The notes beneath the pieces were generated by a model. The model did not search any database. It saw nothing but the letters and a program-made list of their open reading frames with translations, and was not told where the DNA came from. Positions 31,701-43,779 of a DNA stretch of 64,000 bases are shown here, piece after piece. The translations under genes and the position numbers were made by a program. The DNA is from Notospermus geniculatus (taxonomy: Eukaryota > Nemertea > Pilidiophora > Heteronemertea > Lineidae), in contig NMRB01000002.1 of assembly GCA_002633025.1 (NCBI GenBank), positions 691,964-755,963 on the forward strand, read 5' to 3'. Positions within the stretch are counted from its first letter, which is position 1, and every line of letters starts with the position of its first letter.

Positions 31701-33819
31701 CAACACTCATGCTCTTCCGCTCACTGTCTCTGAAATGATACAGGTAAACGGCGTTTCCTTATTTAAAGATATGGAATAAAATAGCAATTATCACTGTGAC
31801 CAGTATTCTCCACAGTCGCGATTGTTTACATACCTTTCTGCTTTCGTTGATCCAATACCAATGCATATCCTCATGAAATAGTTGAATGATATGGCTGAGT
31901 AGAGATGATACAGTACAGCTCTCTTCTCATACAGATGGTGACACATGGTTACATCAAGTGACTTCAGCATGGTCTCACTTACCTTGCCTATGCCACATAT
32001 CTGTAATAGAGAGAAAATGGTGTACAGAAGGATAGAAAAAATACTTACAACAGAATACTGGTACGGTGTAAAGATAAATTAATACTGAAGAGCCAGTTTT
32101 ACCTTTCTGATAGGTAAGTCACCAATGAAATCAAGGACAGCCTCTCTAGTTGGTGGTATTCTATATTGGCCATTGGGTTTGTTTCTGTCTGAGCATACTT
32201 TGGCCAACATCATGTTTGGGGCAATACCTGAAATAATCAGAAAGCAGAAGCTGACAAACAACAGGGATATTTGTAGAGAGAGAGAGTCTGATATTGAACT
32301 GCACCATCACTAAGCCCAATTGTGTGTTTGACAGTGTATGAATCGTAAGGAGTTACACATATACCAGTACATGTATTGCACATGCACTGAGAGAACAAGC
32401 AACTATCACAAGAGTAAAGCAGCTTGTGTCGGTGCATACTGCAATCTATTTACATGCACACTGCCGTTCAAGACATGGTTTTCCTTACCAGCACTGGCCG
32501 TTAGCCCCGTGGCCAACTCAATCCTAAGCCTCATCTCTCTCACAGCCTCGTCTGCACTCAATCCAAACACAACAGTCTTTTTCTTCTCGCTCTTCACAGG
32601 ATCCGTCTGCTTGGAGTTTTTCTGTCCAGACACGGACCACTTGGAGGGGGTAATATCATTTGGAATGTTACGAATCAAAGAGTCAAGTTCTTCATCCGAA
32701 GAAACAGCCTCAGGACTGCTACGTACATGAACCGATGATTTTTTGGCAAGTGACTCATCCACTAGATTCAGGGCAGAATGAATTTCATCAGAGACTTGTT
32801 CTGGTTTTTCTCCACTTCTTGTCACTGATATACCAGAGGGTGCCACAGCAGATGCTTCTTTCTTATCTTTCAGGTTCTGAGTATCAGCCACATCTTCCGT
32901 ACTTGGCATCTCAAATGTTCGCTGTTCAACAGTATACATCTCCCTATTCTTCAAGTGTTCTGTGAGATCGAGGTAAGCTTCATCCAGACTCATTGGGCAA
33001 TAGTTCGGGTCATATTCAGCCATCACAGCTCTAACTTGTTTGCTGACTGCAGTATATTTTTCAAAGTTCAAGGGAACAATGACAAGATCAGGGCAAAGTT
33101 TCTTGGCTATGAAACCTGGCATTGCAGCACGCACTCCATATCTCCTGGCAACATAGTTAGATGTTGACTGAAAAATTACAAAAATAGATGATACAGACAT
33201 GCATGAAAAGCCTGGGAGTGACAAAATTGGGCTAAAAATCACATCCAAGACAACATGACTGACCAGCATTGAGTTTCCACCAACAGCCATGGGTTTGTCC
33301 TTGAGTGAAGGGTTGTCTTTCATTTCTACTGCAGCAAAGAATGCATCCATGTCAATGTGGACTATCGTGCATGACAAATCTCTTGTAGCATCGAGGTGTT
33401 TGAGAAGTGTATCAGCCTGAAGGATAAAAACAAGCATCAAGCACTTCTGGTGCATTCAAGGAATTCAAATAAGTGCAATTATACTATAGAAAGGCCCCTA
33501 CAGCACTATACCGTGATCAGTTCATCAACATCATGACATACTGCCATACCTCAACTTCTGCTTCTATCAGTTGTTTTTCTGTTATTTTCTCCAATTTCTT
33601 CCTCTGTTCCTCAATCCGTCTGTTCATCTGTTCCGCCTTCTTCCGTTCATTTTCATAAAACTTCGAACCTAGAATGAGACAATCAGCACCAGTTTTCAAA
33701 GCATCTCTCTGCTTGCCCAAAATTCCTTCAAATTCAAATAAAAGAAACCAACTTACCAGCAGACGCCTCCATGATGATCTTGTTAATCTTATCTCGGTCA
33801 AGCCCNTGGGCACCGCCAT
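28727..33819 (-). CDS. POLK: DNA polymerase kappa (Y-family translesion polymerase)
   Basis: POLK copies past bulky minor-groove DNA lesions. Ten exons chain in phase: 33757-33819, 33550-33668, 33264-33416, 32489-33167, 32103-32227, 31834-32000, 31600-31729, 31225-31396, 28883-31046 and 28727-28802 (stop TAG at 28727-28729), about 1282 aa against 870 in human. Features in order: N-clasp helices (INKIIMEASAG, KFYENERKKAEQ); catalytic IVHIDMDAFFAAVE and MSLDEAYLDL, with the acidic metal ligands intact; thumb and little finger (LPIRKICGIGKVSE, GRTVTIKLKTVTFEVKTRA); a PIP-like QRTIMDMF; two UBZ4 fingers (CPVC...HLDNC near 30170-30240 and CPIC...HIDLC near 28930-28990); and a basic C-terminus. The exon 28883-31046 alone encodes a very long, Ser/Glu-rich, probably disordered tail. 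The intron after 31600 has a GC donor. The ATG at 33817-33819 joins the conserved frame only if the 'n' at 33806 stands for two bases. Confidence 0.96.
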
Positions 33820-34425
33820 TACTCCCCTGCAGCCTACGTCACCAAATTTTGAAACTAGCCAATCAGCGAAGCTGACCTCATTTCAAATCATCGAAATGAG
33901 GTCGATCAATGAGAATTGCGTTCCGTGCCAGACCCTCGGTCTAACGACCTCGGAGTATGACCGAGGGGCTGGTTGCGCGAGACTAAAATAAGTGCCACGT
34001 TTTTGCAAATTTTTTCATCATCGACCGGTAAATCTTGTTGTAAGCTGCTGGAAATAACTTGGCCTAGATGTTTGTCATTGCAGTGAATCAATCACTCTGA
34101 AAAGACTGACCACCAACCACAAAAATCATCATTTTCTCGCCTTGTGATGACCTATTATTCTATTGAAATTGTCCATGTGTCACTTTTGTACACCACAGTA
34201 GTGCACACTACAGTATTGGGCCCTAGCTACATGTACATATACACTGCATGCATGCATGCATGCATGCAGCAGGGGGGTGTAGGTCTAGTGTATCCATTCC
34301 ATATGTCATCATTCATTGCCACATTCACATGATATGACATGGCAATACCGGTAAGAAAATAGGCCTATTTTGGCGACATGCTTATGCCATGCCGTAATCT
34401 TTCTTTTCAGTTTCAATCGTAAAAG
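33820..34425. promoter_or_regulatory. Shared POLK/PRRC1 head-to-head promoter region
   Basis: Only 606 bp separate the POLK start codon (minus) from that of PRRC1 (plus), so one bidirectional promoter is likely. A CCAAT box (33859-33863, in AGCCAATCAGCG) and an 11-bp perfect hairpin (GACCTCATTTC...GAAATGAGGTC, 33874-33903) lie close to the POLK side. A second imperfect palindrome around CCCTCGGTC...GACCGAGGG follows at about 33933-33968. Further on, a (CATG)n stretch at 34246-34267 precedes the acceptor (CTTTTCAG) of the PRRC1 coding exon, so the PRRC1 5' UTR is spliced. Confidence 0.55.
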
Positions 34426-37267
34426 ATGATGGAAGAAGATAGCAGCCATGAAGGCAGCCCAGCTCCTGCAGAAGCATCTCCAGATTCTAAAACAGAAATT
34501 ATCACCCAAAAGTTGGCAGATACAAGTATTGTCGATCAGCTGAAAGATGCTGCAAGTGAGCCTGAGGCAGCAATAAAAACAGGTGCTTTGCATTCCCATA
34601 GTCTCTTAGTGAACATAAATACAATATTTCAGTAAATAGATTTATTAAAATAGCTAGGCCCTAAATAGAAAAACTGTCAGCTCCAACCTAAGTAATCTCC
34701 TCCAATAAGAATGCAGGAATGTTGGTTCATGTCATCACCAGTTGTTCTGTTCTTTTGTCTTTTGGTCTTTGATAAATGAGTTGATGATGTTACTATAGTG
34801 TATAATAATTCAAGATGTTTTACATTCCAGAAACCAGTGCAGTGATAGCCAAGCCTTCTCCCGTGGCTCCCACAACACCAGCAGCTCCAACTCCATTGAC
34901 AGCAACTGGCACGTCTGCACCATTGTCATCATCCCAACTGATTTCTCCACCAGCTCCATTCCCAGCACAGGTCCCGCAGTACAACCCATATTCTGCTCAT
35001 AGGCATCAGACACCACAAACAGCTCATACAAGTTATCCGCCATCAGCAACGGCTGCAACTGGATCACCTGTAAGTACTTTAAATCAGTTCTGTAGAATAG
35101 ACAATTTCCTTGTAAGATTAGATTTCGGTAACATGTAGGCCTATCAATCAATTGCATAGTCAAGAAACAAGTTGGAGGTTTTAGATGCTAAGTTCTTGAG
35201 GACTTGTTCATTGATGCTTTTATTTTCAGTTATTTTACAACCCAGCTTCAGTGTCTACTCCAATGGTTCAGCCACAGATCTACACACCACCAGCCATGCC
35301 TCAACAATCATCCACTGGGCCAGGCATCAGGTAACAATGTCTTAGTGCTTAGGGAGTCAAACTGAGGCTGTGATCAAGTGGGTATACAAGGAACCATGAG
35401 AAGATTGCCAGTGGAGCTTTCATGGTTGAGGTTTTGTTCTGAAGCTAGGTGTAGCCTGGGTACCCTTCTACTATACCCTAGTGTGGGTCAGACCATAGGA
35501 AATCACAAATTCAAACTTCACTGAATATAAATTTGTCTGTAAGTTAGCCCCTCTTTGTGACTTTCAGCATGCCGCCAACTCAGGGATACACGGGTGGCCA
35601 ACAGGTGGGATACCCTTCCTCTCAACAAATGCAGCATTATACCCCTGCACAAACGCAAGGTGAGACAGATGTAATGCTATCGCGCACCAAACTTTGGGCA
35701 AATGCAAGCCGACTGTAGACTTTAAGCCTGCTCAATGTATTTTCATTCTGCACTGTGCAACTGAGTTAGTAAGTTAATGATGTTGTATTTTCAGCTGCAG
35801 CACATGCTCCCTATGGCAGTAGTAGTGCTGTAGATCTACCACTTGATGCAGGTAGCATGCCTTATCAGCAGCAGCAGAATTACAATGTCGAGATGGGTGG
35901 AGGGAGCTGGTTTTCTGGTGGAATCATGAATACACTTAAGGTAAAAGGAATTCTATCATATCCATTACAAAGCCCTGCAGCTCCTTCATGATTGTACAGG
36001 AGAAACTTGTGATATGTACTTCACAGTATTAGCCTGGGGTTTGAAATGATACATACTACTCTTAGAACGTGCAGCAAAGTTCAAGGTCGTTCTCAAGGAC
36101 ATTGTCGCTGCCACTTCACTCTGTTGTCTTCTCTTTTAGTCCTCTGTTGAGACCATGATAACTGTACTTGATCCAGGGATGAAGCAATACATTTGTAAGT
36201 TGCTTATTCGTCCGTGTTTCTTTTCTGGGAAACAGATGCAAATGGCAATGTATACCAGTGTCATTACCATATGGTTTATTTCTGACTTGCTGAACAAGTA
36301 CAGGTACTACTTGTATTGTCCAAATTCATTCTCCATCCTTTGCCTTACAGACAGTGGTGGCGATATTGATGTCATAGTTGCATCTGATAAAGAAACCAAG
36401 ATCGGCCCTGTACGGGAAGCATTTCAAGCAGTGTTTGGAAAGGCTACAGTCACTGGAATGGTATGCTACTCATTCAGTACTCAGTTCAACTGCAATCACT
36501 CTTCTTAAAGGGACTGTACACCCAAATGAAACCCATTGGCCAGGCTGCCTACTTATTTCACCAACATTGTGCATGAACGTGATGATTTAATGTTCCAGGG
36601 AAGCCAGGCGAATATTGCCGCTCAACCTGTGGGATTCACAGCTGGTGTGAAAGGCGCTGAGGAGAGGATTGAGAATCTCAGAAGATCCGGATTCGTTGAT
36701 GAACGACAAACTATATTGGCAGTTGAAAACTTCCTTGCCGAAGTAATCCCTGACAAGTAAGCACTACATATCTGTGCATAGACATACATGTACATGTATT
36801 GCTCCTTGGAAAGCTATCAAATGCATGTATGTAATTCAGTACAGTTCAGCCTCAAAGGGTCAAATTTTGTTGGCCAATGCTGGGTATGATTTCTTGCTCT
36901 CAGACTTGTTGTACCCGTAATATTTTGGTTTTAATTCTTGCTGATCTTTTCCAGATGGTTTGATATCGGCTGCCTTGTGCTGAAAGATCCACTACGCAAC
37001 ATCAATTTGCAAGTCTTCACACAAGCGATCCCTATACCTCCAGAATATATGCAGCAGATACAGGATGACACACCACAGGACTATCCATTGAGGTGGTCTG
37101 GCTATTCAGTAACGATAGGAGAAATGATCTGTAGATATCAGCCCCATGTGCACAGGAGTGAATGGCATGCATCATTGACTGGAGTTACAAGACAAGAAAT
37201 GATTCTCCCTGCGGCCAAAGCTTTAGCTGGACTTTATAAACAGCAATTACAACCTATGTCTTCTTGA
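34426..37267 (+). CDS. PRRC1: PRRC1, proline-rich coiled-coil 1
   Basis: PRRC1 is a Golgi/ER-exit-associated protein linked to secretory traffic and protein kinase A. Nine exons chain in phase: 34426-34582, 34831-35069, 35230-35330, 35568-35659, 35795-35940, 36140-36194, 36351-36460, 36599-36756 and 36955-37267 (stop TGA at 37265). They give 456 aa, close to the human length of 445. The first ATG is one of two in tandem (ATGATGGAAGAA) directly after the exon start. The N-terminal half is a Pro/Ala/Thr/Gln-rich disordered region (residues ~55-210). The C-terminal half is the conserved NTPase-like fold, with SGGDIDVIVASDKETKIGPV, AEERIENLRRSGFVDERQTI, WFDIGCLVLKDP and WSGYSVTIGE. All signature segments are intact. 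Confidence 0.96.
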
Positions 37268-39200
37268 GACATAGAAGATGTGTAAGGGTAAAAGTAGGTA
37301 AATGATCTGTCAGAGGCCAATATCTGAGGACGCTGTGCATGAAACCCTCCCTTTAAATACCCTGGTGACTCTTGGTGTTCTGAGGGAACATTTTTCTTGA
37401 AGTCATGCGAATGGAATCGATATTGTATGGTACTTTACCAAGTGCAGGTCTTCCTGAATTTGATACCTTTGTTGAGAAGTTCGAGTATCTTTCAGTTTGC
37501 CTTGTTCACTCAAGAATGATGAGGAAAGCTTCCACCATTCCTACGTCTGCACATACATGTTGGATTATAAGGAGTTTTTTATTGTTGTGTATTGACAGTA
37601 TGGTTGACAGGGATCTGATGTACACAGTAGAGTTGGCTGGAGTCGTTGATACTCCAGCGAACAATGCAGACTAGTGGTCCCAGTGTGAATATTATAAAAC
37701 CACTAGCTTTGGTCTGGAAGGAAGCCATGTTTGGTAAAGCCTCTTTACTGTTGTGTTATGGATCACTTTGGTAGTTTATTTTGATCCAAAATGTGCCATA
37801 CACATAAAAGTCCTGCTGATTAATTTCAATGTTGAATGAATCACTATAAATGTTAGTTTCAATTTTGCTTGACTACATGTATAGTGTAAGTCATGTAGGT
37901 GATTGTGCTACATGTATAGTACCAGTAAACAGATCTGTCTGTAAATATTAGAGCACTGGGTGTTGTTTTTTTCATCGTTATCTGACATACTTTGGTCACA
38001 TGCATCAATTTCAATTAATTCACTGAACATCAGAGAAAAACATTTTCCACGAGATGTGCCTATTTTTTCATCTGATTTACAGCAACATTGGAATTTGCCG
38101 AAAGGCATTGCCTGGTAGGCCTACATGTACTGAGTTAGGTGAAGTTGAATTGTAATGACTGAGATGTATTTTTGGAAAATACTGCATGTGGCTTGTGTAC
38201 ATTATGTATATCAAATTGTATCAGTTTTACTCTTTGTTACACTTTAGTTTCTCGTTACATGTATTGTTTGTCCTTGTACAAGGGACAGGAGAAAGTTTGT
38301 CCTTGTACAAGGGACAGGAGAAAGAATCACTTCCTTTGACTTACTTACCGCAGTAGCGTTATTTTTGGATAACAGTACTGATATTGCAAGGAAGAGTCAA
38401 CAGCAATGATTTCCCTTCAGAATTGTACTTACATGTTTCTCATCAATAAAAATGCAGATAATCTACATTACCGGTACTCGGTTGATGATCGGCATCAAAT
38501 GTACTTGCCTGTTAATGGCTTCCCTGCCACTTCTATTGTAAATGAATAGTAATAAGGAGTGGGACGTCACCATAGCAAGCTATTGAATTATACGAAGTGC
38601 AGTTGTCACTAAATGGGTCTCGAAGGGGTTGAATATAATGGAACTAGGGTTCTAACTGCCGGGGGAGGGGGCATCTCAGTAAGACTGCATTCAGTCTATT
38701 GCACATGTGCACAAAGGTTTATGGTCATCGGGGTAATTCAGAAAAAAGTCCACAATATCCATTGCATTCTTGATTCATAGGGACAGGCTTTTCGGAATCC
38801 CAGTGTGACATAACAAGTAGACACAGTGGTTTGGGATGATGTGTTCATTCAAATGAATGAGGAATTTTGACCATACCTATCATTCTTATCTTTTTGGTGG
38901 CTGGACTGGTGTTCAGATTTTTAATATGAGTTGTCATTTTTTAGTTCAGTAATATAACAATACATTTACACTGTTGTTTGTTTTTGAGAGGATTGCATTT
39001 AAAAAATGCAGACGTTATGAATGAAAAATTCTGTGTATCTTTAAGAAATAAACCTAACATTTGTACAGTGCAATCAGAGCCATATTTTTCTCTTTTCACA
39101 AATGTACACAGATACATGTACATGCACCTGACAGGTCCCATTCTGGTTTTAGTGCACTAACTACAGCTGAGGGACTTAAATGGGCATGGATTACCAGTCT
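37268..39200. other. PRRC1 3' flank, presumed 3' UTR
   Basis: Non-coding in all frames as far as can be judged. It contains many ACATGTA palindromes and a tandem 29-bp duplication at 38267-38324. Candidate polyadenylation signals are present (AATAAA near 38445 and 39048). No gene was recognised. Confidence 0.5.
38267..38324. repeat. 29-bp perfect tandem duplication
   Basis: Two exact copies of a 29-bp unit starting TTTGTCCTTGTACAAGGGAC lie head-to-tail. Each contains the perfect palindrome CCTTGTACAAGG. Confidence 0.9.
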
Positions 39201-39834
39201 TTGTTCGAATTAATTCAAGGTATGCCTTACATTTAGTTTACAACATTTGAATGATGTGTCAGCATGTCTACATGTGCAGGAGCTGCTCCTGACACAGGTG
39301 ATCTCAAGTTTTGTCTTCAGGTAATAATCTACTTCTGTGCCAGCCAAGGAGCAGTTAACTTCCCAAAGAAAAACAGACAAGTACAAATTGAAGAGTTGAT
39401 AAAGTTTGTGCTGGATGGAAAGTAGATAAGACAGACAGACAGACAGAAATCCTCTGAAAACAATACTGACACCACTGTAAGGTGGCGGCGTCATAATAAC
39501 AGAATAGCAAAAATAATTTGCATTGATATATATGTATTTCCAGTAATTCGGTGACAACTGAGGCAACGAAATATAATAAGGTACCTGGTTTGTTTCCCCT
39601 GCATAAGTACTGTTAACAGTGACAAGACAGAGACGCAGACTATCAAACCAGTCTAGCAAAGGTGAAAAGTATCCCATGCGAGTTAAACGGGAATCCACAC
39701 TTGTATGTATGTATGAATGCATTACCAAGGAATTACACAGACAGAGCCTGGTTAAAGGAGCACGGTATTGGATCTCAAATGCGTTATTTGACTGCCGACG
39801 TAGAGGGAGCCACCTAGCGGCAGTACGACGAACT

Positions 39835-41186
39835 ACAAAAATGCATTACAAAATGTACCCAGTAAATCGGGTCATTCGCCGAAACATAGTTAGTCCCTTG
39901 AGTTGGAGAGTGGCGCAGTGGCACCGGCTGTCGAGAAAAAGCGGCAATACCGTGCTCCTTTAATTTCTTCCAAATTACACCTGTCTCTCTCACTCTGTCA
40001 GAAGATGTCTTGCCAAACCCTGAGCTGATGCCTCTGGATTTGTCCAAGGCATGTTTTAGCTCCACCCATCCACTGTTGATGAAACAACCAAAATGGATAA
40101 TGAAGGTAACTTCATCAATGAACTGGGATGCCATTTGGCTTGTGAAGGCTGTGAAAAAATGGTCATCACACCCAACAAATCTGAAGCAATACACAGGGAA
40201 TCTTTGATTTAAGGCTGATGAAGAATACATGTATTACTAGCTAGATCATATTAAATAATAGCAGACCTATTATACACTGCCAGATAAAGGAATCAAACAT
40301 AAAGGTTCAACTTAGTATTTTATAAATATGGACAGTATCCCTTTAAACCTCAACAGATTCGCATTCTGACTCTTCCATATGATAGGCAAGNAAGCGCCCC
40401 CTACAGGCCAGCGTGTACAAGCAGCAGCGCTAAGTTTCGGTCCAGAGATAGTTTTTACCATAGGGTACCTGTACACCAAATTTCAAGTCTGTAACGCAAG
40501 CGGTTTAGAAACGTGCCACCCCTGTTAACGACGACGGACGACGACGACGACGGACGACGACGACGACGACGACGACGACGGACGACGACGGACGACACAC
40601 CATGGGAGAAGCTCACCTCACAGAGGTGAGCTAAAAATGCATTACAAAATGTACGCAGTAAATCGGGTCATTCGCCGAAACATAGTTAGTCCCTTGAGTT
40701 GGAGAGTGGCGCAGTGGCACCGGCTGTCGAGAAAAAGCGGCAATACCGTGCTCCTTTAATTTCTTCTTAATTTCACCTGTCTCTCTCACTCTGTCAGAAG
40801 ATGTCTTGCCAAACCCTGAGCTGATGCCTCTGGATTTGTCCGAGGCATGTTTTAGCTCCACCCATCCACTGTTGATGAAACAACCAAAATGGATAATGAA
40901 GGTAACTTCATCAATGAACTGGGATGCCATTTGGCTTGTGAAGGCTGTGAAAAAATGGTCATCACACCCAACAAATCTGAAGCAATACACAGGGAATCTT
41001 TGATTTAAGGCTGATGAAGAATACATGTATTACTAGCTAGATCATATTAAATAATAGCAGACCTATTATACACTGCCAGATAAAGGAATCAAACATAAAG
41101 GTTCAACTTAGTATTTTATAAATATGGACAGTATCCCTTTAAACCTCAACAGATTCGCATTCTGACTCTTCCATATGATAGGCAAG
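39835..41186. repeat. Duplicated ~553-bp block around an assembly join
   Basis: The block 39835-40390 is repeated at 40634-41186 with very few differences. An 'n' at 40391 and a separate repeat element (40392-40633) lie between them. The pattern fits two overlapping haplotype contigs joined end to end, one allele carrying the inserted element. No gene was recognised in the block. Confidence 0.82.
40392..40633. repeat. Dispersed repeat with (ACG)n tract and palindromic end
   Basis: The segment starts near AAGCGCCCCCTACAGG and runs through ACCAAATTTCAAGTCTGTAA. It then has a ~75-bp imperfect ACG/GACGG microsatellite (40527-40600) and ends in the hairpin AGCTCACCTC...GAGGTGAGCT. From memory, this arrangement resembles dispersed repeats seen in several marine invertebrate genomes. 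Confidence 0.65.
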
Positions 41187-43779
41187 ACCCTTCTGCATAA
41201 TTTTGTTGAATTAAGACTAGTTGACCTTATGATACAAAAAGACCGAATTAATGAGAACCCGCCCACGAACGATGAGAGCGCAGGGTCATCTGTGTACATT
41301 TGAAAAGGCTAATGTACATTTGCACGTGGAACACTAATTGTGCTGAAAATAGCTCTGTTATCCTCAGAAATGGAATTCAAGGCGTCAAGTTGACAGATTC
41401 ATGTACCCCATTACCATAAAAAAAGTTGAAACCCCTCCCAATTACATAAAGCTAAAATTCAGGCAGAGAGAGACATCTGGTGGCAACACATGAAGTGTAT
41501 CCCTCAGTTACTTCATCGTTCGCAGTTAAATCTTTATGTTTGATTCCTTTATGACACTGTACAGTCCTTGATGTAAACTGGGCATTGAAGTGACAACACA
41601 TACATAATGTCATCTTCTTCAAAGTTCACCACATCTTCAAATCCTTTTCATTAAAGGGTTCTCCTCTGATCAGTGTTAGCAAATGGCCACTACATGTATT
41701 CTGCATGCATTATGATTACCAGTACCCCGTTTTGTGTGCAATGATTAAAAGCAGTCGTTTACAAAAAATGGATAAAAAACACGCAATCTGTCTACCGGCC
41801 GAATGACAGCACATGGATTGGTTGAGCAAGTATTCTTCACACTGAGAGACCGTCACAATGTTTTTCGGACTACAAGTAATGGCAATGAAGCAGAGTTTGA
41901 CCCATGTTTAGGCATTCACAGTACCTACCATTACCTAACTCCCTACGCAAGTTGTATACCGCGCCCTCTTCGGTTTACCTACTCTGCTAGGAAGTTCAAG
42001 CATTACCATGCCCCTTTTTCAATCATGATATGCAAAGATCTTCTACTAGTTGAAGATGAATTAGAAATAGTAAGTAAAGGGAAACTGTTTAAAAATGCGT
42101 GCAGAAGGGACTAGCTGAGTTTCATACTTTGTCAATATCTAGAGGCATGGAGACACGAGAACAAACAATGTAAGTACATCATAGCCATCATAATGAAAAA
42201 GTGAATCAACTAGAATAAGTCTACCACAGCTCCTGGTGGTTTCCTTTAGATAATGCACAAAGCAAAATACACTGCACATCTATGACGGTTCTCATTACTG
42301 CCACATAACGCAGTGAACTACTGGCACATCTAGCATACCTTCACATAAAGTAGGTCGAAAATAGCTGAAAGTACACGTAGCTTAATTTTGATATTAAGGA
42401 GGTAAATGCCCACTGCAGATACATGTAGCAGGTTGCCACATCTGACTTCAGCCGCCCCCCCCCCAAGTCCACCCAAAGGCAGTGCCAATATCGCGACAGT
42501 GCAAGATTTCAGAGGAAAATTAGTCCAGGTCAATGATTTTAAGAAACTTCTTAACCCAATGAAGAACAGCCAACACAAGAACAATCAGGGAAGAAGGTGT
42601 CCTAATACGGAGGGTTCTACTTATAATGAAGCTAAAATGAAAGCACAGAGCAGCTCTCCAGATCGGTTGTTGTCCTTGACTGCATTTCAATGTCAGTGCC
42701 ACTTTGAAATACATGTACAAAGCGAAGTCCAGATTGTGGCCGGTTACATCCAGCCCGAATTTCTATTCCAGACACAACTTCCACATAGCTGTTCAATGTC
42801 ACAGATTTATGTTAAATTGTGCTCAACTAAAAGTTACGAAAAGTCAACCCTCAACACCATTATCTACATGTACATGTTTGAAAAGTTAAACAACACGTAT
42901 CATTTTCATAAGTTAAAGTAGTACGTGTAGCCAATGACTCTCTAATTTTCATAAAAGAATACATACACACATAGTTTTTTAAAAACGGTTTGTTGAGATC
43001 CACTCCAGTGAGGTTAAGATCACCACTGCTCATCCACACAGACCAAATAATTCCCACAGAGGGGTAAATGCAGTCTCCAAGCATGACTTTCTCCTGTTTT
43101 CAGTACAATTTTGCCCGTATATGACGATGTAATGAACATTCAGGTTTAGTGCGGGTCACTGTAGCTTAAAGCAGTACAGTTGTACATGTGACTGAAAATG
43201 CAATTTCACACCTATTTTACCCCCTGCTCAATATTGCAACACATTGAGCGAATGCAACAGATATTTATAATCATGTTGTATGGGAAAGTCAAAGAGCTAC
43301 CAGAAGAATTTGGTAACATTTTCTCACCTTGGAACGATTTCTTTTCCTAGGATACCTCCTGTAGGAACTCTTTGGTTTTTGTCTTTCATTAATATAGGAA
43401 AATAGGCATCCCATACCTGCAGCCAGCTACAGGAAGCTGTACATGTAAGCATAACACTACGGTCAATAACAATTCACAGCAACACAAGCTATCTAGGGTA
43501 AACACATCACCCCCCACAACTTCCACTCACTTACCAACTAAAGACAACCAACAATCTGTGTTATAAGATCAAGTCATATTTCAGAGTGAGAGAAATTCTG
43601 GGGTAACACTGTGACATAATTCATAATGTACTGACATGAATGAATGAGTGAAAGGAATAAGTCTTCATCAAAAGTGAGAAATAATTGTCAGCATTCTCAC
43701 TGAAGTAAATCCAACAGTGGCAGATTGTCTAATGATAATCTGCATTTGATTATTTACAACAGTCTTTACACAGGTATAT
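41187..43779. other. ARIH1 3' flank; no gene seen
   Basis: This region follows the ARIH1 stop on the minus strand and probably contains its 3' UTR. A plus-strand open frame of 171 codons (42406-42921) begins in a poly-C tract and shows no recognisable domain or splice context. I treat it as chance. Confidence 0.5.

Noticed and set aside
39440-39452. (GACA)n and similar short microsatellites, e.g. (CATG)n at 34246 and (ACG)n at 40527, considered as CRISPR-like arrays
   Set aside because: They are simple-sequence tracts without repeat-spacer structure, and the DNA is animal nuclear.
42406-42921. 171-codon plus-strand open frame downstream of ARIH1
   Set aside because: It starts in a poly-C tract, has low-complexity composition, no recognisable domain and no splice context, and lies in the probable ARIH1 3' UTR on the other strand.
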